DNA of 64,000 nucleotides from Streptomyces lydicus (GCF_000717345.1 NZ_JNZA01000036.1:75366-139365); one strand, 5' to 3'. Numbered from the stretch's first letter, positions 24,168-32,690 are shown. A program made the numbers and translations. The notes: a model not told the origin generated them from the sequence alone.

Positions 24168-25679
24168 TCAGTCCGACTGCCGGGAGCGTGCCTTGAACGC
24201 GGCCTTGCGGGCCTCCTTGGCGGACTTCTTGTCCGGGTGCAGCCGGCCCATCGCCTCCAGGACATCGGCGGTGGCCGGGTGGTCGACCCGCCAGGCGGCG
24301 TCGAAGAAGCCGCTGTGCTGGTCGGTCAGGCCCTGGACCAGGTCGCGCAGCTCGGCCTCGGTGCCCTCGTCGGCGCCGTCCAGCTGGGCCGCGATGGTGT
24401 CCACCGTCAGCCAGAAGATCATGCCCTGGGAGGGCTCGGGGATGCCGGGCAGGCCGCGCTCGGCGAGCCAGACCCGGGCGAGGCCGCCCAGCTGCCGGTC
24501 GTCGAGCACCTCGCGCAGCGCGGGCTCGGCCTCCGGCGGGACCAGCGAGAGGGTCTGCTGCGCGGCGAGGCGGCGGCGCGGGGCGCCCTCGTCGTCACCG
24601 CGGGCGGCCGCGAGCAGGTCGCGGGCGGCGTCCAGCGGGGTGCGGGCGGCGAGCCACTGCTCGGACTCGGCCTGGGAGAGCGCCTGGGGGTAGTCGGGCA
24701 GCGCGTCGAGCAGCACATCGGCGCCCTTGTCGGTGAGGTCACCGACGGCGGGGGCGTGGGCGCCGGCGTCCTGCAGCCGGGCGCGGACCGCGTAGACGCC
24801 GAGCGGGGTGAGCCGGACCATGCCGTAGCGGGAGACGTCCTCGTCGGTCAGCGGGCCGTCGTGCGGCGTCCCCGCGGAGCCCGCCGCGGAGCCCTGGACG
24901 GTCTCGCCCTCCTCGTCCAGCTCGTCGATGAGCGCCTCGTCGACCGGCTGGTACGTGACCAGGCCGATCGGCTCCAGCACCCGGAACTGGTCGTCCAGGC
25001 GCATCATCGCCTCGGAGACCTCTTCGAGGATGTCGTCGGTGGGCTCCTCCATGTCGTCGGGGACGATCATGGAGGCGGCCAGTGCGGGCAGCGGAACGTC
25101 CTGGTCGCCCTCGGCGAGGGCGGAGAGCAGGTAGAGGTTGCCGAGGATGCCGTCGAGCAGCTCGGCCTCCTGCTCGGGGTTCCAGTCGAGCGCGTCGAGG
25201 TCCAGCTCGCCGCCCTCGGTGAGCTGGTCGGCCAGGTCGGCGAGGTCGGGGGCGGCCGCGTCGGCGAGCACGGTCTCCATGCCGCCGAGCCAGATGTCGA
25301 GGATGTCCTGCGGGCTGCCGGAGGTGAGCAGCCGCAGCTCCTCGCCGGGGGTGGCGGTCCCGACGGCGGCGTCGTCGGGCAGCCCGTCGCCGTCCTCGGC
25401 GGTCTCCTCGATCTCGACCAGGCCGGTGTCGACCGCGAGCTGCCACGCCTCGGCCGCGTAGGCGGGCCCGTCCTCGTCGTCGGCCAGCCCCAGGTGCTCG
25501 GTGGCGTCGGTCAGCGCGTCCTGGAGGATCTCCCCGCCGACGCCGACCGGGACGCCCCGCTCGGCCCACCGGGCGAGCTTGGCCGCCCGGGCCATCAGGG
25601 GAGCGCTCAGCGCGTCCCGGGCCAGCTCCGCTTCGGAGTGCAGCCGCACCGGCGGCAGGGTGGGGCGGTCTGCGGACAT
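24168..25679 (-). CDS. Conserved acidic hypothetical protein
   Basis: 503 aa, no signal peptide or membrane helix, and no family I recognise. It is strongly acidic and alpha-helical-looking, with long Asp/Glu-rich stretches (TAEDGDGLPDDAAV, DLADLADQLTEGGELDLDALDWNPEQEAELLDGIL, DDMEEPTDDILEEVSEAMMRL) and a basic tail (HPDKKSAKEARKAAFKARSRQ). The middle contains a VTYQPVDEALIDELDEEGE and RYGMVRLTPLGVYAVRARL pair that could be a winged-helix-like module. The ATG at 25679 has GAGGAG about 13 nt upstream. It is monocistronic, between two predicted phosphate-scavenging enzymes. Function unknown. Confidence 0.8.
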   Translation of the reverse strand: MSADRPTLPPVRLHSEAELARDALSAPLMARAAKLARWAERGVPVGVGGEILQDALTDATEHLGLADDEDGPAYAAEAWQLAVDTGLVEIEETAEDGDGLPDDAAVGTATPGEELRLLTSGSPQDILDIWLGGMETVLADAAAPDLADLADQLTEGGELDLDALDWNPEQEAELLDGILGNLYLLSALAEGDQDVPLPALAASMIVPDDMEEPTDDILEEVSEAMMRLDDQFRVLEPIGLVTYQPVDEALIDELDEEGETVQGSAAGSAGTPHDGPLTDEDVSRYGMVRLTPLGVYAVRARLQDAGAHAPAVGDLTDKGADVLLDALPDYPQALSQAESEQWLAARTPLDAARDLLAAARGDDEGAPRRRLAAQQTLSLVPPEAEPALREVLDDRQLGGLARVWLAERGLPGIPEPSQGMIFWLTVDTIAAQLDGADEGTEAELRDLVQGLTDQHSGFFDAAWRVDHPATADVLEAMGRLHPDKKSAKEARKAAFKARSRQSD

Positions 25680-25794
25680 CAGGTGCTCAGCTCCTCGGAC
25701 GGACGACAGGCTCGTGCGCCGCCCAAGCGTAGACGGAATTCTCCGTATCTCGGACGGTTCACCCCCCGGCTGCCTGCCGGTGGCCCGAAGAACC

Positions 25795-25824
25795 TTGACA
25801 ACTCCCTTGCGCACACCGGAGATT
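25795..25824 (+). promoter_or_regulatory. Candidate promoter of the secreted nuclease gene
   Basis: A perfect -35 TTGACA (25795-25800), an 18-nt spacer and GAGATT (25819-25824). It would give a leader of about 80 nt before ATG 25912. Confidence 0.45.
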
Positions 25825-25868
25825 GACGCGCGTAGCGCGCACGGGCCCGGCCCTGCGCGCACAGTGCC

Positions 25869-25890
25869 GTGACACCCCCGTTCACCCCCC
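25869..25890 (+). promoter_or_regulatory. PHO-box-like sequence in the nuclease leader
   Basis: GTTCACC at 25880-25886 sits 11 bp behind the weaker GTGACAC at 25869. A second exact GTTCACC occurs at 25757-25763. This suggests PhoP binding, although the copy here lies inside the presumed leader, downstream of the candidate promoter. Confidence 0.3.
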
Positions 25891-25911
25891 ATTTCCCCTT
25901 CGGAGGCACGC

Positions 25912-27750
25912 ATGCCGTCCCGTCGTCCGCTCCGCCGACCGGTCACCGTCGCCGCGGTGGCCGCCGCCGCCCTCGCCGGCGGGCTGCTGACCGCCACGCA
26001 GTCCGCCTCGGCGGCCGGCACCCGGATCCACGACATCCAGGGCAGCACCCGAATATCCCCGCTGGCCGGGCAGCAGGTCAGCGAGGTGCCCGGCACGGTC
26101 ACCGCGGTCCGCTCGTTCGGCTCGTCGCGCGGCTTCTGGGTCCAGGACCCGCACCCGGACGACGACCCGGCCACCAGCGAGGCGGTCTTCGTCTTCACCG
26201 GCAAGGAGACCCCGCAGGTGGCCGTCGGTGACGCGGTCACCGTCTCCGGCACCGTCAGCGAGTACTACCCGGGCGGCAAGGACGCCGGGCTGCAGTCCGT
26301 TACCGAGATCACCAAGGCGACCTGGCAGAAGGGCTCCGCGGGCAACCCGCTGCCGGCCGCCTTCAAGCTCAACGCGGTGTCGGTGCCGAACCGGTACGCG
26401 CCCGCCGCGGGCGGCAAGAGCATCGAGTCGCTGAAGCTGCGCCCGGGCTCGTACGCGCTGGACCGCTACGAGTCGCTGGAGGGCATGCGGGTCTCGGTGT
26501 CGGACGCCCCGGTCGTCGGCCCGACCAACGCGTACCACGAGCTGTGGGTGACGGCCGAGCCGCAGCACAACCGGACCGCCCGGGGCGGCGACCTCTACCG
26601 CTCCTACGCGGACCCGAACGGCGGCCGGGTCAAGGTGGCCTCCCTGATCCCCTTCGCCGAGCGGCCGTTCCCGGTGGCCGACGTCGGCAGCCGGCTGGCC
26701 GGCACCACCGCCGGACCGCTGGACTACGACAACTTCGGCGGCTACACCCTCCAGGCCACCGAGCTGGGCAAGCTCGCCGGCCGCGGCGCCGCGCCGGAGA
26801 CCACCCGCAAGCAGCAGACCGGCGAGCTGGCGGTGGCCACCTACAACGTCGAGAACCTCTCCCCCGCCACCCCGCAGGCCAAGTTCGACCGGCTCGCCAC
26901 CGCGCTGGTGCACAACCTGTCCTCCCCGGACGTCGTCGCGCTGGAGGAGGTCCAGGACGACAACGGCCCCACCGACGACGGCACGGTCACCGCCGGCGCC
27001 ACCCTGAAGAAGCTCACCGACGCGATCAAGGCGGCCGGCGGCCCGGCGTACGAGTGGCGGCAGATCGACCCGGTCAACGACCAGGACGGCGGGCAGCCCG
27101 GCGGCAACATCCGGACCGCGTTCCTGTTCAACCCGGCGCGGGTGTCCTTCACCGACATCAAGGGCGGGGACGCCACCACCCCGGTGAAGGTGGTCGCCGA
27201 CCACGGCAGGGCCACCCTGTCCGCGTCCCCGGGCCGGATCGCGCCCACCGACCCGGCGTGGAAGACCAGCCGCAAGCCCCTGGTCGGCCAGTTCTCGCTG
27301 CGGAACCGGCCGGGGAGCCGGGTCTTCGTGATCGCCAACCACTTCAACTCCAAGGGCGGCGACCAGGGCCTGGACAGCCGGTTCCAGCCCCCGGCCCGGA
27401 GCTCGGAGACCCAGCGCACCGCGCAGGCCCGGCTGGTCAACGGGTTCGTGAAGGAGCTGCTGGCCAAGGACGCCAAGGCCGACGTGGTGGTGGCCGGGGA
27501 CCTCAACGACTACCAGTTCTCGCCGGCCCTGAAGGACCTCACCGCCGGCGGGGTGCTCACCGACCTGGTCGGCGGGCTGCCGCGCGCCGAGCGGTACGGC
27601 TACGTCTACAACGGCAACTCGCAGGTGCTCGACCACATCCTCACCAGCCGCCACCTGGCCCGGCCGGACTACGACATCGTGCACATCAACGCCGAGTTCG
27701 CCGACCAGGCCAGCGACCACGACCCGCAGGTGCTGCGGATCCGGCCCTGA
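25912..27750 (+). CDS. Secreted endonuclease/exonuclease/phosphatase-family protein
   Basis: 612 aa. A Sec signal peptide (SRRPLRRP then a hydrophobic stretch, cleavage near ASA at 32-34) is followed by an OB-fold-like N-terminal region (about 40-200). An EEP domain runs from about 305, with VATYNVENLSP, VVALEEVQD, VIANHFNSKGGDQG, VVVAGDLNDYQFSP and the terminal SDHDPQVLRI, the Asn, Glu, Asp and His catalytic set. It is probably an extracellular DNase/phosphodiesterase of the ExeM/NucH type releasing phosphate from nucleic acid. CGGAGG precedes ATG 25912. It lies close to PhoX and has PHO-like sequences upstream. Confidence 0.9.
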   Translation: MPSRRPLRRPVTVAAVAAAALAGGLLTATQSASAAGTRIHDIQGSTRISPLAGQQVSEVPGTVTAVRSFGSSRGFWVQDPHPDDDPATSEAVFVFTGKETPQVAVGDAVTVSGTVSEYYPGGKDAGLQSVTEITKATWQKGSAGNPLPAAFKLNAVSVPNRYAPAAGGKSIESLKLRPGSYALDRYESLEGMRVSVSDAPVVGPTNAYHELWVTAEPQHNRTARGGDLYRSYADPNGGRVKVASLIPFAERPFPVADVGSRLAGTTAGPLDYDNFGGYTLQATELGKLAGRGAAPETTRKQQTGELAVATYNVENLSPATPQAKFDRLATALVHNLSSPDVVALEEVQDDNGPTDDGTVTAGATLKKLTDAIKAAGGPAYEWRQIDPVNDQDGGQPGGNIRTAFLFNPARVSFTDIKGGDATTPVKVVADHGRATLSASPGRIAPTDPAWKTSRKPLVGQFSLRNRPGSRVFVIANHFNSKGGDQGLDSRFQPPARSSETQRTAQARLVNGFVKELLAKDAKADVVVAGDLNDYQFSPALKDLTAGGVLTDLVGGLPRAERYGYVYNGNSQVLDHILTSRHLARPDYDIVHINAEFADQASDHDPQVLRIRP

Positions 27751-27761
27751 AGCCGGGCCCT

Positions 27762-27782
27762 TGCGTCACCGGGTGTGACGCA
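27762..27782 (+). terminator. Terminator-like hairpin after the nuclease gene
   Basis: TGCGTCAC and GTGACGCA form a perfect 8-bp stem around CGGGT, 12 nt after the stop. Confidence 0.5.
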
Positions 27783-27878
27783 GCCGTCACCCGATCGGCC
27801 CCGGTCCGGGCGCCAACTGTCGCCGGGGGTGGCGTACTGGGCTCGTAAGCAACATTCGGCGAGACATGAGGAGTCATC

Positions 27879-28028
27879 ATGCCGAAGGCGCAGAACCGTA
27901 AGTCGGGTAACAAGGACCGTGCCGCCGAGCGGCGCTCCGACCAGCAGAAGCGGAAGCCGTCGGAGGAGTCCGCATCCGAGCGCACCCAGGACCTGAAGCG
28001 TTCGCGGAATGGCCTGACTGACGCGTGA
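27879..28028 (+). CDS. Small basic hypothetical protein (49 aa)
   Basis: Reading starts at ATG 27879 behind a good GAGGAG site (27868-27873) and ends at TGA 28028. The 49-residue product begins MPKAQNRKSGNKDRAAERRS, is very rich in Lys, Arg, Gln and Glu and is almost devoid of hydrophobic residues, so it should be disordered and nucleic-acid- or ribosome-philic. A hairpin terminator follows 20 nt downstream, making a compact single-gene unit. I do not recognise the family. The ribosome site plus terminator make a real gene likely. Confidence 0.7.
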   Translation: MPKAQNRKSGNKDRAAERRSDQQKRKPSEESASERTQDLKRSRNGLTDA

Positions 28029-28048
28029 TGGGCCTGTGAAGCCCGAGC

Positions 28049-28076
28049 GGCCGTCGCACCGTGAGGTGCGGCGGCC
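28049..28076 (+). terminator. Terminator of the 49-aa gene
   Basis: GGCCGTCGCACC and GGTGCGGCGGCC pair around GTGA with one mismatch, then GTTCCGCTTCC. A strong 12-bp stem. Confidence 0.65.
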
Positions 28077-28156
28077 GTTCCGCTTCCCGGCCGCCCCGTC
28101 CCACAACGTAGCGATCCTTAAGAATTCACCACAGTACAACTAAGTGGACGTGAAAC

Positions 28157-29158
28157 ATGATGGGCCAGCACACTCCCCGCATGGACACCGTGACCGCACC
28201 CCTCACCCCGCGAACCGCCACGGCACCGTTCGGCCGCACCGCCGTCGCGATGATCACGCCGTTCACCGACGACGGTGCGCTCGACCCGGACGGCGCGCAA
28301 CGGCTCGCCGCGCACCTCGTCGACGAGGGCGGCTGCGACGCCCTGGTGCTGAGCGGCACCACCGGCGAGTCCCCGACCACCTCGGACGCCGAGAAGGAGA
28401 CCCTGCTGCGGGCCGTCGTCGAAGCGGTCGGCGACCGGGCGCGGATCACCGCCGGGGTCGGCACCAGCGACACCCGGCACTCGGTCGAACTGGCCCGCGC
28501 CGCCGAACGGGCGGGCGCACACGGCCTGTTGGTGGTCACGCCGTACTACTCACGGCCGACCCAGGAGGCCGTCGCCCACCATCTGCGCACCGTCGCGGAC
28601 GCCACCGGCCTGCCCGTGCTGCTCTACGACATCCCCGGCCGCACCGGCACCGCGCTGGCCGCCGACACCCTGCTGCGGCTGGCCGACCACCCGCGGATCG
28701 CGGGCGTCAAGGACTGCGGCAACGATCTGCTGAAGACGGCGAAGGTGCTGGCCGCGACCGGCCTGGCCTACTACGCGGGCAGCGACGAGCAGATCCTGCC
28801 GCTGCGGGCGCTCGGCGCCGCGGGCTGCGTCAGCACCGCCGGCAACCTCGCGCCCCGGGCCGTGTGCGCCGTACGGGACGCGCACGACGCCGGCGACACC
28901 GCCGAGGCCGCCCGCCGCCAGCTCGCCCTGATCCCGCTGATCGAGGCGGTGACCGGCTCCCAGACCCCCGGGACGGTCGCCGCGAAGGCACTGCTGCGCC
29001 ACCTCGGGCTGCCCGCCGGACCGGTCCGCGGCCCCCTGTTGGACGCCGACGACCGGCTCACCAGCCGGCTGGTGGACGCGCTGCGGACGACCCTGGACCG
29101 GACGGCCCGGGCGGGGCGGGGGGTGCCGGCAGTGGCTGGTGCGGCTGTCCCTGGCTAG
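28157..29158 (+). CDS. dapA: 4-hydroxy-tetrahydrodipicolinate synthase
   Basis: Condenses pyruvate with aspartate semialdehyde, entering the lysine/diaminopimelate pathway. The 333-aa protein has the complete DHDPS site: T68/T69 in SGTTGESPT, Y131 in VTPYYSRPTQ, Y157 and R162 in LLYDIPGRTG, and Schiff-base K185 in GVKDCGND. The N-terminus is about 20 residues longer than the core; ATGs at 28157, 28160 and 28181 are alternatives and the ribosome site is poor. The C-terminal 33 codons overlap the convergent EI24-family gene by 101 bp. dapD lies 2.4 kb away on the other strand. Streptomyces often carry more than one dapA-like gene. Confidence 0.88.
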   Translation: MMGQHTPRMDTVTAPLTPRTATAPFGRTAVAMITPFTDDGALDPDGAQRLAAHLVDEGGCDALVLSGTTGESPTTSDAEKETLLRAVVEAVGDRARITAGVGTSDTRHSVELARAAERAGAHGLLVVTPYYSRPTQEAVAHHLRTVADATGLPVLLYDIPGRTGTALAADTLLRLADHPRIAGVKDCGNDLLKTAKVLAATGLAYYAGSDEQILPLRALGAAGCVSTAGNLAPRAVCAVRDAHDAGDTAEAARRQLALIPLIEAVTGSQTPGTVAAKALLRHLGLPAGPVRGPLLDADDRLTSRLVDALRTTLDRTARAGRGVPAVAGAAVPG

Positions 29159-29981
29159 CCGGCCAGGACGCGGGCGCCGCGCCGGAACCGGCCACCGGGC
29201 CGGCGCCCGCGACCTCGTCCCCGTCCGCCCCGGAAGGCGGCTGCTCGTCCGGCACCAGGTCCCGCACCAGCAGCGTCGCGCCGGCCACCGCGCCCGGCAT
29301 CAGCACCACCGCGACGAACGGGACCAGGAACAGCAGCACCAGCGGGGTGCCGAAACCGACCGCGAGCGCCTTCCGGCCGCGCAGCATCCGCAGCCGCTCG
29401 CGGACCGGGACGGCACGGCGCTGCATGGCCACCGACGTCAGCTCGACGGCGAGGAAGAAGCCGGAGACGCAGAAGCCGATCGCGGGGATCACCGTCTGCC
29501 CGAGGAAGGGCAGGAAGCCCAGGACGAACAGCAGGAGCCCGAAGCCCGCGGCGCGCAGCAGCACATGGACGCTGTCCCGCAGCCCGTTCCAGAGCTCACG
29601 CCACAGCGGCTGGTCCGGCCCGGGCGGGCAGTGCCCCTCGCTCTCCTCGACCTTCTGCGACAGCGACTCGTAGAAGGGGTCGCCGATCAGCAGGGTGACC
29701 GCGGTGAAGGTCAGCACGGACAGCGTCAGCCCGCCGGCGAACAGCAGCGCCACGAACAGCCCGCGCAGCAGCCCCTGCCAGGGCGCCCCCCAGCCGTCGG
29801 CGAACGGTGTCGCCCAGGCCGCGAGGTCGCCCGCCCACAGGGCGAGCACGATGAGCACCCCGGCGTACAGCGCCAGCGCGATCAGCGCCGGAATCAGTCC
29901 GAACCCCCACCACCGGCCGTGCCGGGCCACCCAGCGCTGGCCCGCCCCCAGATACCGCATCCCCGCTACAAGATCACGCAT
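29058..29981 (-). CDS. EI24 domain-containing membrane protein
   Basis: 307 aa with about five to six membrane helices: FGLIPALIALALYAGVLIVLAL, GLLRGLFVALLFAGGLTLSVL, VLLRAAGFGLLLFVLGFLPFLGQ and FGTPLVLLFLVPFVAVVLMPGAVAGATLL. The GDPFYESLSQKVEE motif between helices 2 and 3 is characteristic of the EI24/CysZ-like family. CysZ members move sulfate, but the actinobacterial EI24 group has no proven role. The C-terminal 60 residues are Pro/Gly/Ala-rich and partly encoded opposite the dapA 3' end. TAGGGT 7 nt before the ATG suggests a leaderless mRNA. Confidence 0.85.
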   Translation of the reverse strand: MRDLVAGMRYLGAGQRWVARHGRWWGFGLIPALIALALYAGVLIVLALWAGDLAAWATPFADGWGAPWQGLLRGLFVALLFAGGLTLSVLTFTAVTLLIGDPFYESLSQKVEESEGHCPPGPDQPLWRELWNGLRDSVHVLLRAAGFGLLLFVLGFLPFLGQTVIPAIGFCVSGFFLAVELTSVAMQRRAVPVRERLRMLRGRKALAVGFGTPLVLLFLVPFVAVVLMPGAVAGATLLVRDLVPDEQPPSGADGDEVAGAGPVAGSGAAPASWPASQGQPHQPLPAPPAPPGPSGPGSSAARPPAGW

Positions 29982-29988
29982 GGCCCCA

Positions 29989-29994
29989 ACCCTA
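29989..29994 (-). promoter_or_regulatory. -10-like box of the EI24 gene
   Basis: TAGGGT on the minus strand, 7 nt before ATG 29981; leaderless arrangement. Confidence 0.4.
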
Positions 29995-30211
29995 TCGGCG
30001 TCCGTACCGGGCCCGAACGGGGCGGCAAGCGGCGACGGCCCGGCGGAGGTGTCTGCCCGACTCGCCGGAAGCTCAAGGGGCCATGATCACTCGCCCCAAA
30101 GCAGCTCCAGCCCAAAGCCTCTCCGTCGACCGTTTCTCAGAGCGCCCCCTCACGCTCCCCTACGCCCCCACTTGGAGGCAAGAACAGGGCTTCGGCGGGC
30201 ATCAACAAAGT

Positions 30212-31105
30212 ATGAGCGCGTCGGACGGCACATGTGCAGGCACCGGATGGAGTGCCGTTGAATCGGCACCGGCAAATTCTCAACTCGCAGGCGTATTAGC
30301 TGGCTTCATTTTCGCCGGGATCGTCATGATTATCACTGAAAGGAAGGCTAGCGTAGCGCGAATAACCGCCCTGCGGGTCCTCATCTCCGCTTTCATTGCG
30401 CTCGCGCTGGACAGCTATGCTTTCTCTCTCCTCAATGGCGACGTAGCCGAGAATGCCTGCGCGCGCATCTGGACGGAATCCCTAATAGCTAGCGGAATGC
30501 TTGCGGTGGGGGCGGTTGCCGTAATGGCAAGTATATCCTGGCTATTGAGCGCTTACATCGAGACACAGAGTGGCGAGGCAGAATCCGGGCCACCCTCAGC
30601 CCAATCAATTATCGGACTGGCAACTTTGGAGCGCCTGCTCCGGAGGATCGTCTACGGCGTGACTGTAATGACAGTAGTCCTCTTATCCACGGTAGCCAAT
30701 GACTACGTCAACGTAGCCTTCGCTGGACGTGGGAAACCCTGGTGGGGTCCCAGCATCTCGCCGCTCTATGTTCTTTCCGCGAGCCTTGGGATGGTAGGCA
30801 TTACGTGGTGGAGGCAACGAAGGGCAGAGGAGCAAAGCCCTACCGATTACCCATCTCGGAACGCGCTATCGACAGCATTCGCTGCGGTAATCTCCTATGC
30901 CCTATGCGGCACGACCGCGATCGGAATCACCACTAGCACTCCAATTAGATTTTGGAATCCCGCCCCGAATTTCCTGGTGATCGTGACGATTTCTTTTGTG
31001 CTTGTCGTACCTGTTCCAGCAATGCTCGCGTTGATTTACGCAATGCCAAACCCGAGGGCCTCAGGTGAAGGGGATGGTCCTGCGAACCGACACGGTGAGG
31101 GATGA
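30212..31105 (+). CDS. Orphan membrane protein, AT-richer than its surroundings
   Basis: 297 aa, not recognised. About seven hydrophobic segments are visible, among them LAGVLAGFIFAGIVMII, VLISAFIALALDSYAFSLL, LIASGMLAVGAVAVMASISWLL, VYGVTVMTVVLLSTVA, LYVLSASLGMVGITWW and FLVIVTISFVLVVPVPAMLALIYA. The codon use differs sharply from the neighbours: many A/T-ending codons and at least two in-frame TTA leucine codons (30296 and 30683), so translation should need the bldA tRNA. The start is uncertain (ATG 30212, or 30083 upstream); neither has a good ribosome site. It was probably acquired by transfer. Confidence 0.7.
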   Translation: MSASDGTCAGTGWSAVESAPANSQLAGVLAGFIFAGIVMIITERKASVARITALRVLISAFIALALDSYAFSLLNGDVAENACARIWTESLIASGMLAVGAVAVMASISWLLSAYIETQSGEAESGPPSAQSIIGLATLERLLRRIVYGVTVMTVVLLSTVANDYVNVAFAGRGKPWWGPSISPLYVLSASLGMVGITWWRQRRAEEQSPTDYPSRNALSTAFAAVISYALCGTTAIGITTSTPIRFWNPAPNFLVIVTISFVLVVPVPAMLALIYAMPNPRASGEGDGPANRHGEG

Positions 31106-31522
31106 CGCAAACCTGAAGTTGAGTCATCAGACACGGCGGCGCCCCCCTGCAATGAGTTCTATAGGGATTCCAGGCGTGATGCCGCGGGCCAAAAAGGAGG
31201 CGTCTACCTCGGGAGGATTGCGCCGGTCAAGATCACCGGTAACTGCGTGACAATGCCGAGCGCATCGGCGGACACCTGCGGGCCATCGCGGCAGGTAAGA
31301 GGCGCAACCACCCCAGGTCGGGCTTCTGCCCACAACCTGGGTTCTGCCTGGTTGACCTGACCGCTCTCCCGGTCCGTCTCCTCCGCCCTTACAAGGCCGG
31401 TATCGCCCCCCAACGCACGAGCGCCCTCCCGGGCCGTCCTAGGGCCGTGGAAGGGCGCTCAACGTTGACCAACGTCGACAGGTGCCGACAGCTCGGCAGC
31501 AGGTCAGGGCGTTGATCGATTC
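31106..31522. other. Low-GC to mixed intergenic region with two inverted repeats
   Basis: I see no convincing gene in this 417-bp stretch; the short frames lack ribosome sites and family resemblance. It holds a nested hairpin at 31312-31341 (CCCAGGT/ACCTGGG with inner GGGC/GCCC) and a 9-bp inverted repeat at 31419-31460. It may be the right junction of whatever brought in the orphan membrane gene. Confidence 0.5.
31419..31460. repeat. Inverted repeat with internal direct repeat
   Basis: GAGCGCCCT at 31419-31427 and AGGGCGCTC at 31452-31460 are perfect complements. The loop carries two copies of GGGCCGT. It may be a terminator for rightward transcription or an element end. Confidence 0.45.
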
Positions 31523-31545
31523 GGCGGCCGCAGGTCACGGCCGCC
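31523..31545 (-). terminator. dapD terminator
   Basis: GGCGGCCG and CGGCCGCC form a perfect 8-bp stem around a 7-nt loop, 5 nt after the dapD stop on the minus strand. Confidence 0.6.
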
Positions 31546-31550
31546 GGTGA

Positions 31551-32561
31551 TCAGTTGTGGCTGTGCAGGATCTCGTTCAGACCGCCCCAGACCGCCTTGT
31601 TCGGCCGGGCCTCGACCGTGCCGGTGGTGGAGTTGCGGCGGAAGAGGATGTTGTCGGCGCCGGAGAGCTCCAGGGCCTTGACGATCTGCCCGTCGGGCAG
31701 CGTGACGCGGGTGCCCGCGGTGATGTACAGGCCGGCCTCGACCACGCACTCGTCGCCCAGCGCGATCCCGATGCCGGACTCGGCGCCGAGCAGGCAGCGC
31801 TCGCCGATCGAGATGATCTGCTTGCCGCCGCCCGACAGGGTGCCCATGGTGGAGGCGCCGCCGCCGATGTCGGAGCCGTCGCCGATGACCACGCCCGCGC
31901 TGATCCGGCCCTCGATCATGGAGGTGCCCAGCGTGCCGGCGTTGAAGTTGACGAAGCCCTCGTGCATGACGGTGGTGCCGGCCGCGAGGTGGGCGCCCAG
32001 GCGGACCCGGTCGGCGTCCGCGATCCGCACGCCGGCGGGCGCGACGTAGTCCGTCATCCGCGGGAACTTGTCGACGCTGGTGACCTGGAGGTGCAGCCCC
32101 TCGGCGCGGGCGTTGAGCCGCACCGTCTCCAGCGTGTCGACGGCCACGGGGCCCAGCGAGGTCCAGGCGACGTTGGACAGCAGGCCGAACATGCCCTCCA
32201 GGTTCTGCCCGTGCGGCTTGACCAGACGGTGGCTGAGCAGGTGCAGACGCAGGTAGACGTCGTGCGCGTCCAGCGGCTTGTCGTCGAGGGAGGAGATGAC
32301 CGTACGGACGGCGACGACCTCGATGTCACGGACCGGGTCGGGACCGATCGCCTTGAGCGCGGCGGCGCCCAGCAGTTCGGCGGCGCGCGCGTCCTCAAGG
32401 CGCTCGGTGCCGGCCGGGCCGGGGCCCTCGGCGGTCACGGTGACCAGTTCCGGCGCGGGGAACCAGGTGTCGAGGACGGTGCCGTCGGCGGCGACGGTGG
32501 CGAGCCCGGCGGCGACGGCGCCGGTGGTACGGGAAGAAGCGGAAGCAGCAGCATCGGTCAT
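31551..32561 (-). CDS. dapD: 2,3,4,5-tetrahydropyridine-2,6-dicarboxylate N-succinyltransferase
   Basis: The succinylase step of the meso-diaminopimelate/lysine pathway. The 336-aa protein has an N-terminal globular region and a left-handed beta-helix of hexapeptide repeats (about 170-290: [61 protein letters not shown]). The [11 protein letters not shown] and [15 protein letters not shown] segments match the actinobacterial DapD subfamily. TAGGTT lies 6 nt before the ATG, so the mRNA is probably leaderless. A terminator follows directly. With dapA nearby it points to the succinylase branch of lysine synthesis. Confidence 0.95.
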   Translation of the reverse strand: MTDAAASASSRTTGAVAAGLATVAADGTVLDTWFPAPELVTVTAEGPGPAGTERLEDARAAELLGAAALKAIGPDPVRDIEVVAVRTVISSLDDKPLDAHDVYLRLHLLSHRLVKPHGQNLEGMFGLLSNVAWTSLGPVAVDTLETVRLNARAEGLHLQVTSVDKFPRMTDYVAPAGVRIADADRVRLGAHLAAGTTVMHEGFVNFNAGTLGTSMIEGRISAGVVIGDGSDIGGGASTMGTLSGGGKQIISIGERCLLGAESGIGIALGDECVVEAGLYITAGTRVTLPDGQIVKALELSGADNILFRRNSTTGTVEARPNKAVWGGLNEILHSHN

Positions 32562-32567
32562 GCTCGA

Positions 32568-32573
32568 AACCTA
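32568..32573 (-). promoter_or_regulatory. -10-like box of dapD
   Basis: TAGGTT, 6 nt before ATG 32561; leaderless type. Confidence 0.45.
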
Positions 32574-32690
32574 ACCGGAGGGCCCCCGCCGAGGCGAACC
32601 GGTCTCAGTGCTCGGGCCCGGTCCGTACGGTCGCACAACCGGCCTCGTAGGGCCGCACGAGAGCGGCCCGGGCCCCGCCGCCGGGTTCCG

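Noticed and set aside
31065..31413. Several short frames on both strands in the AT-richer gap left of dapD
   Set aside because: All under 70 codons, no ribosome sites, none preferred by codon bias; kept as intergenic.
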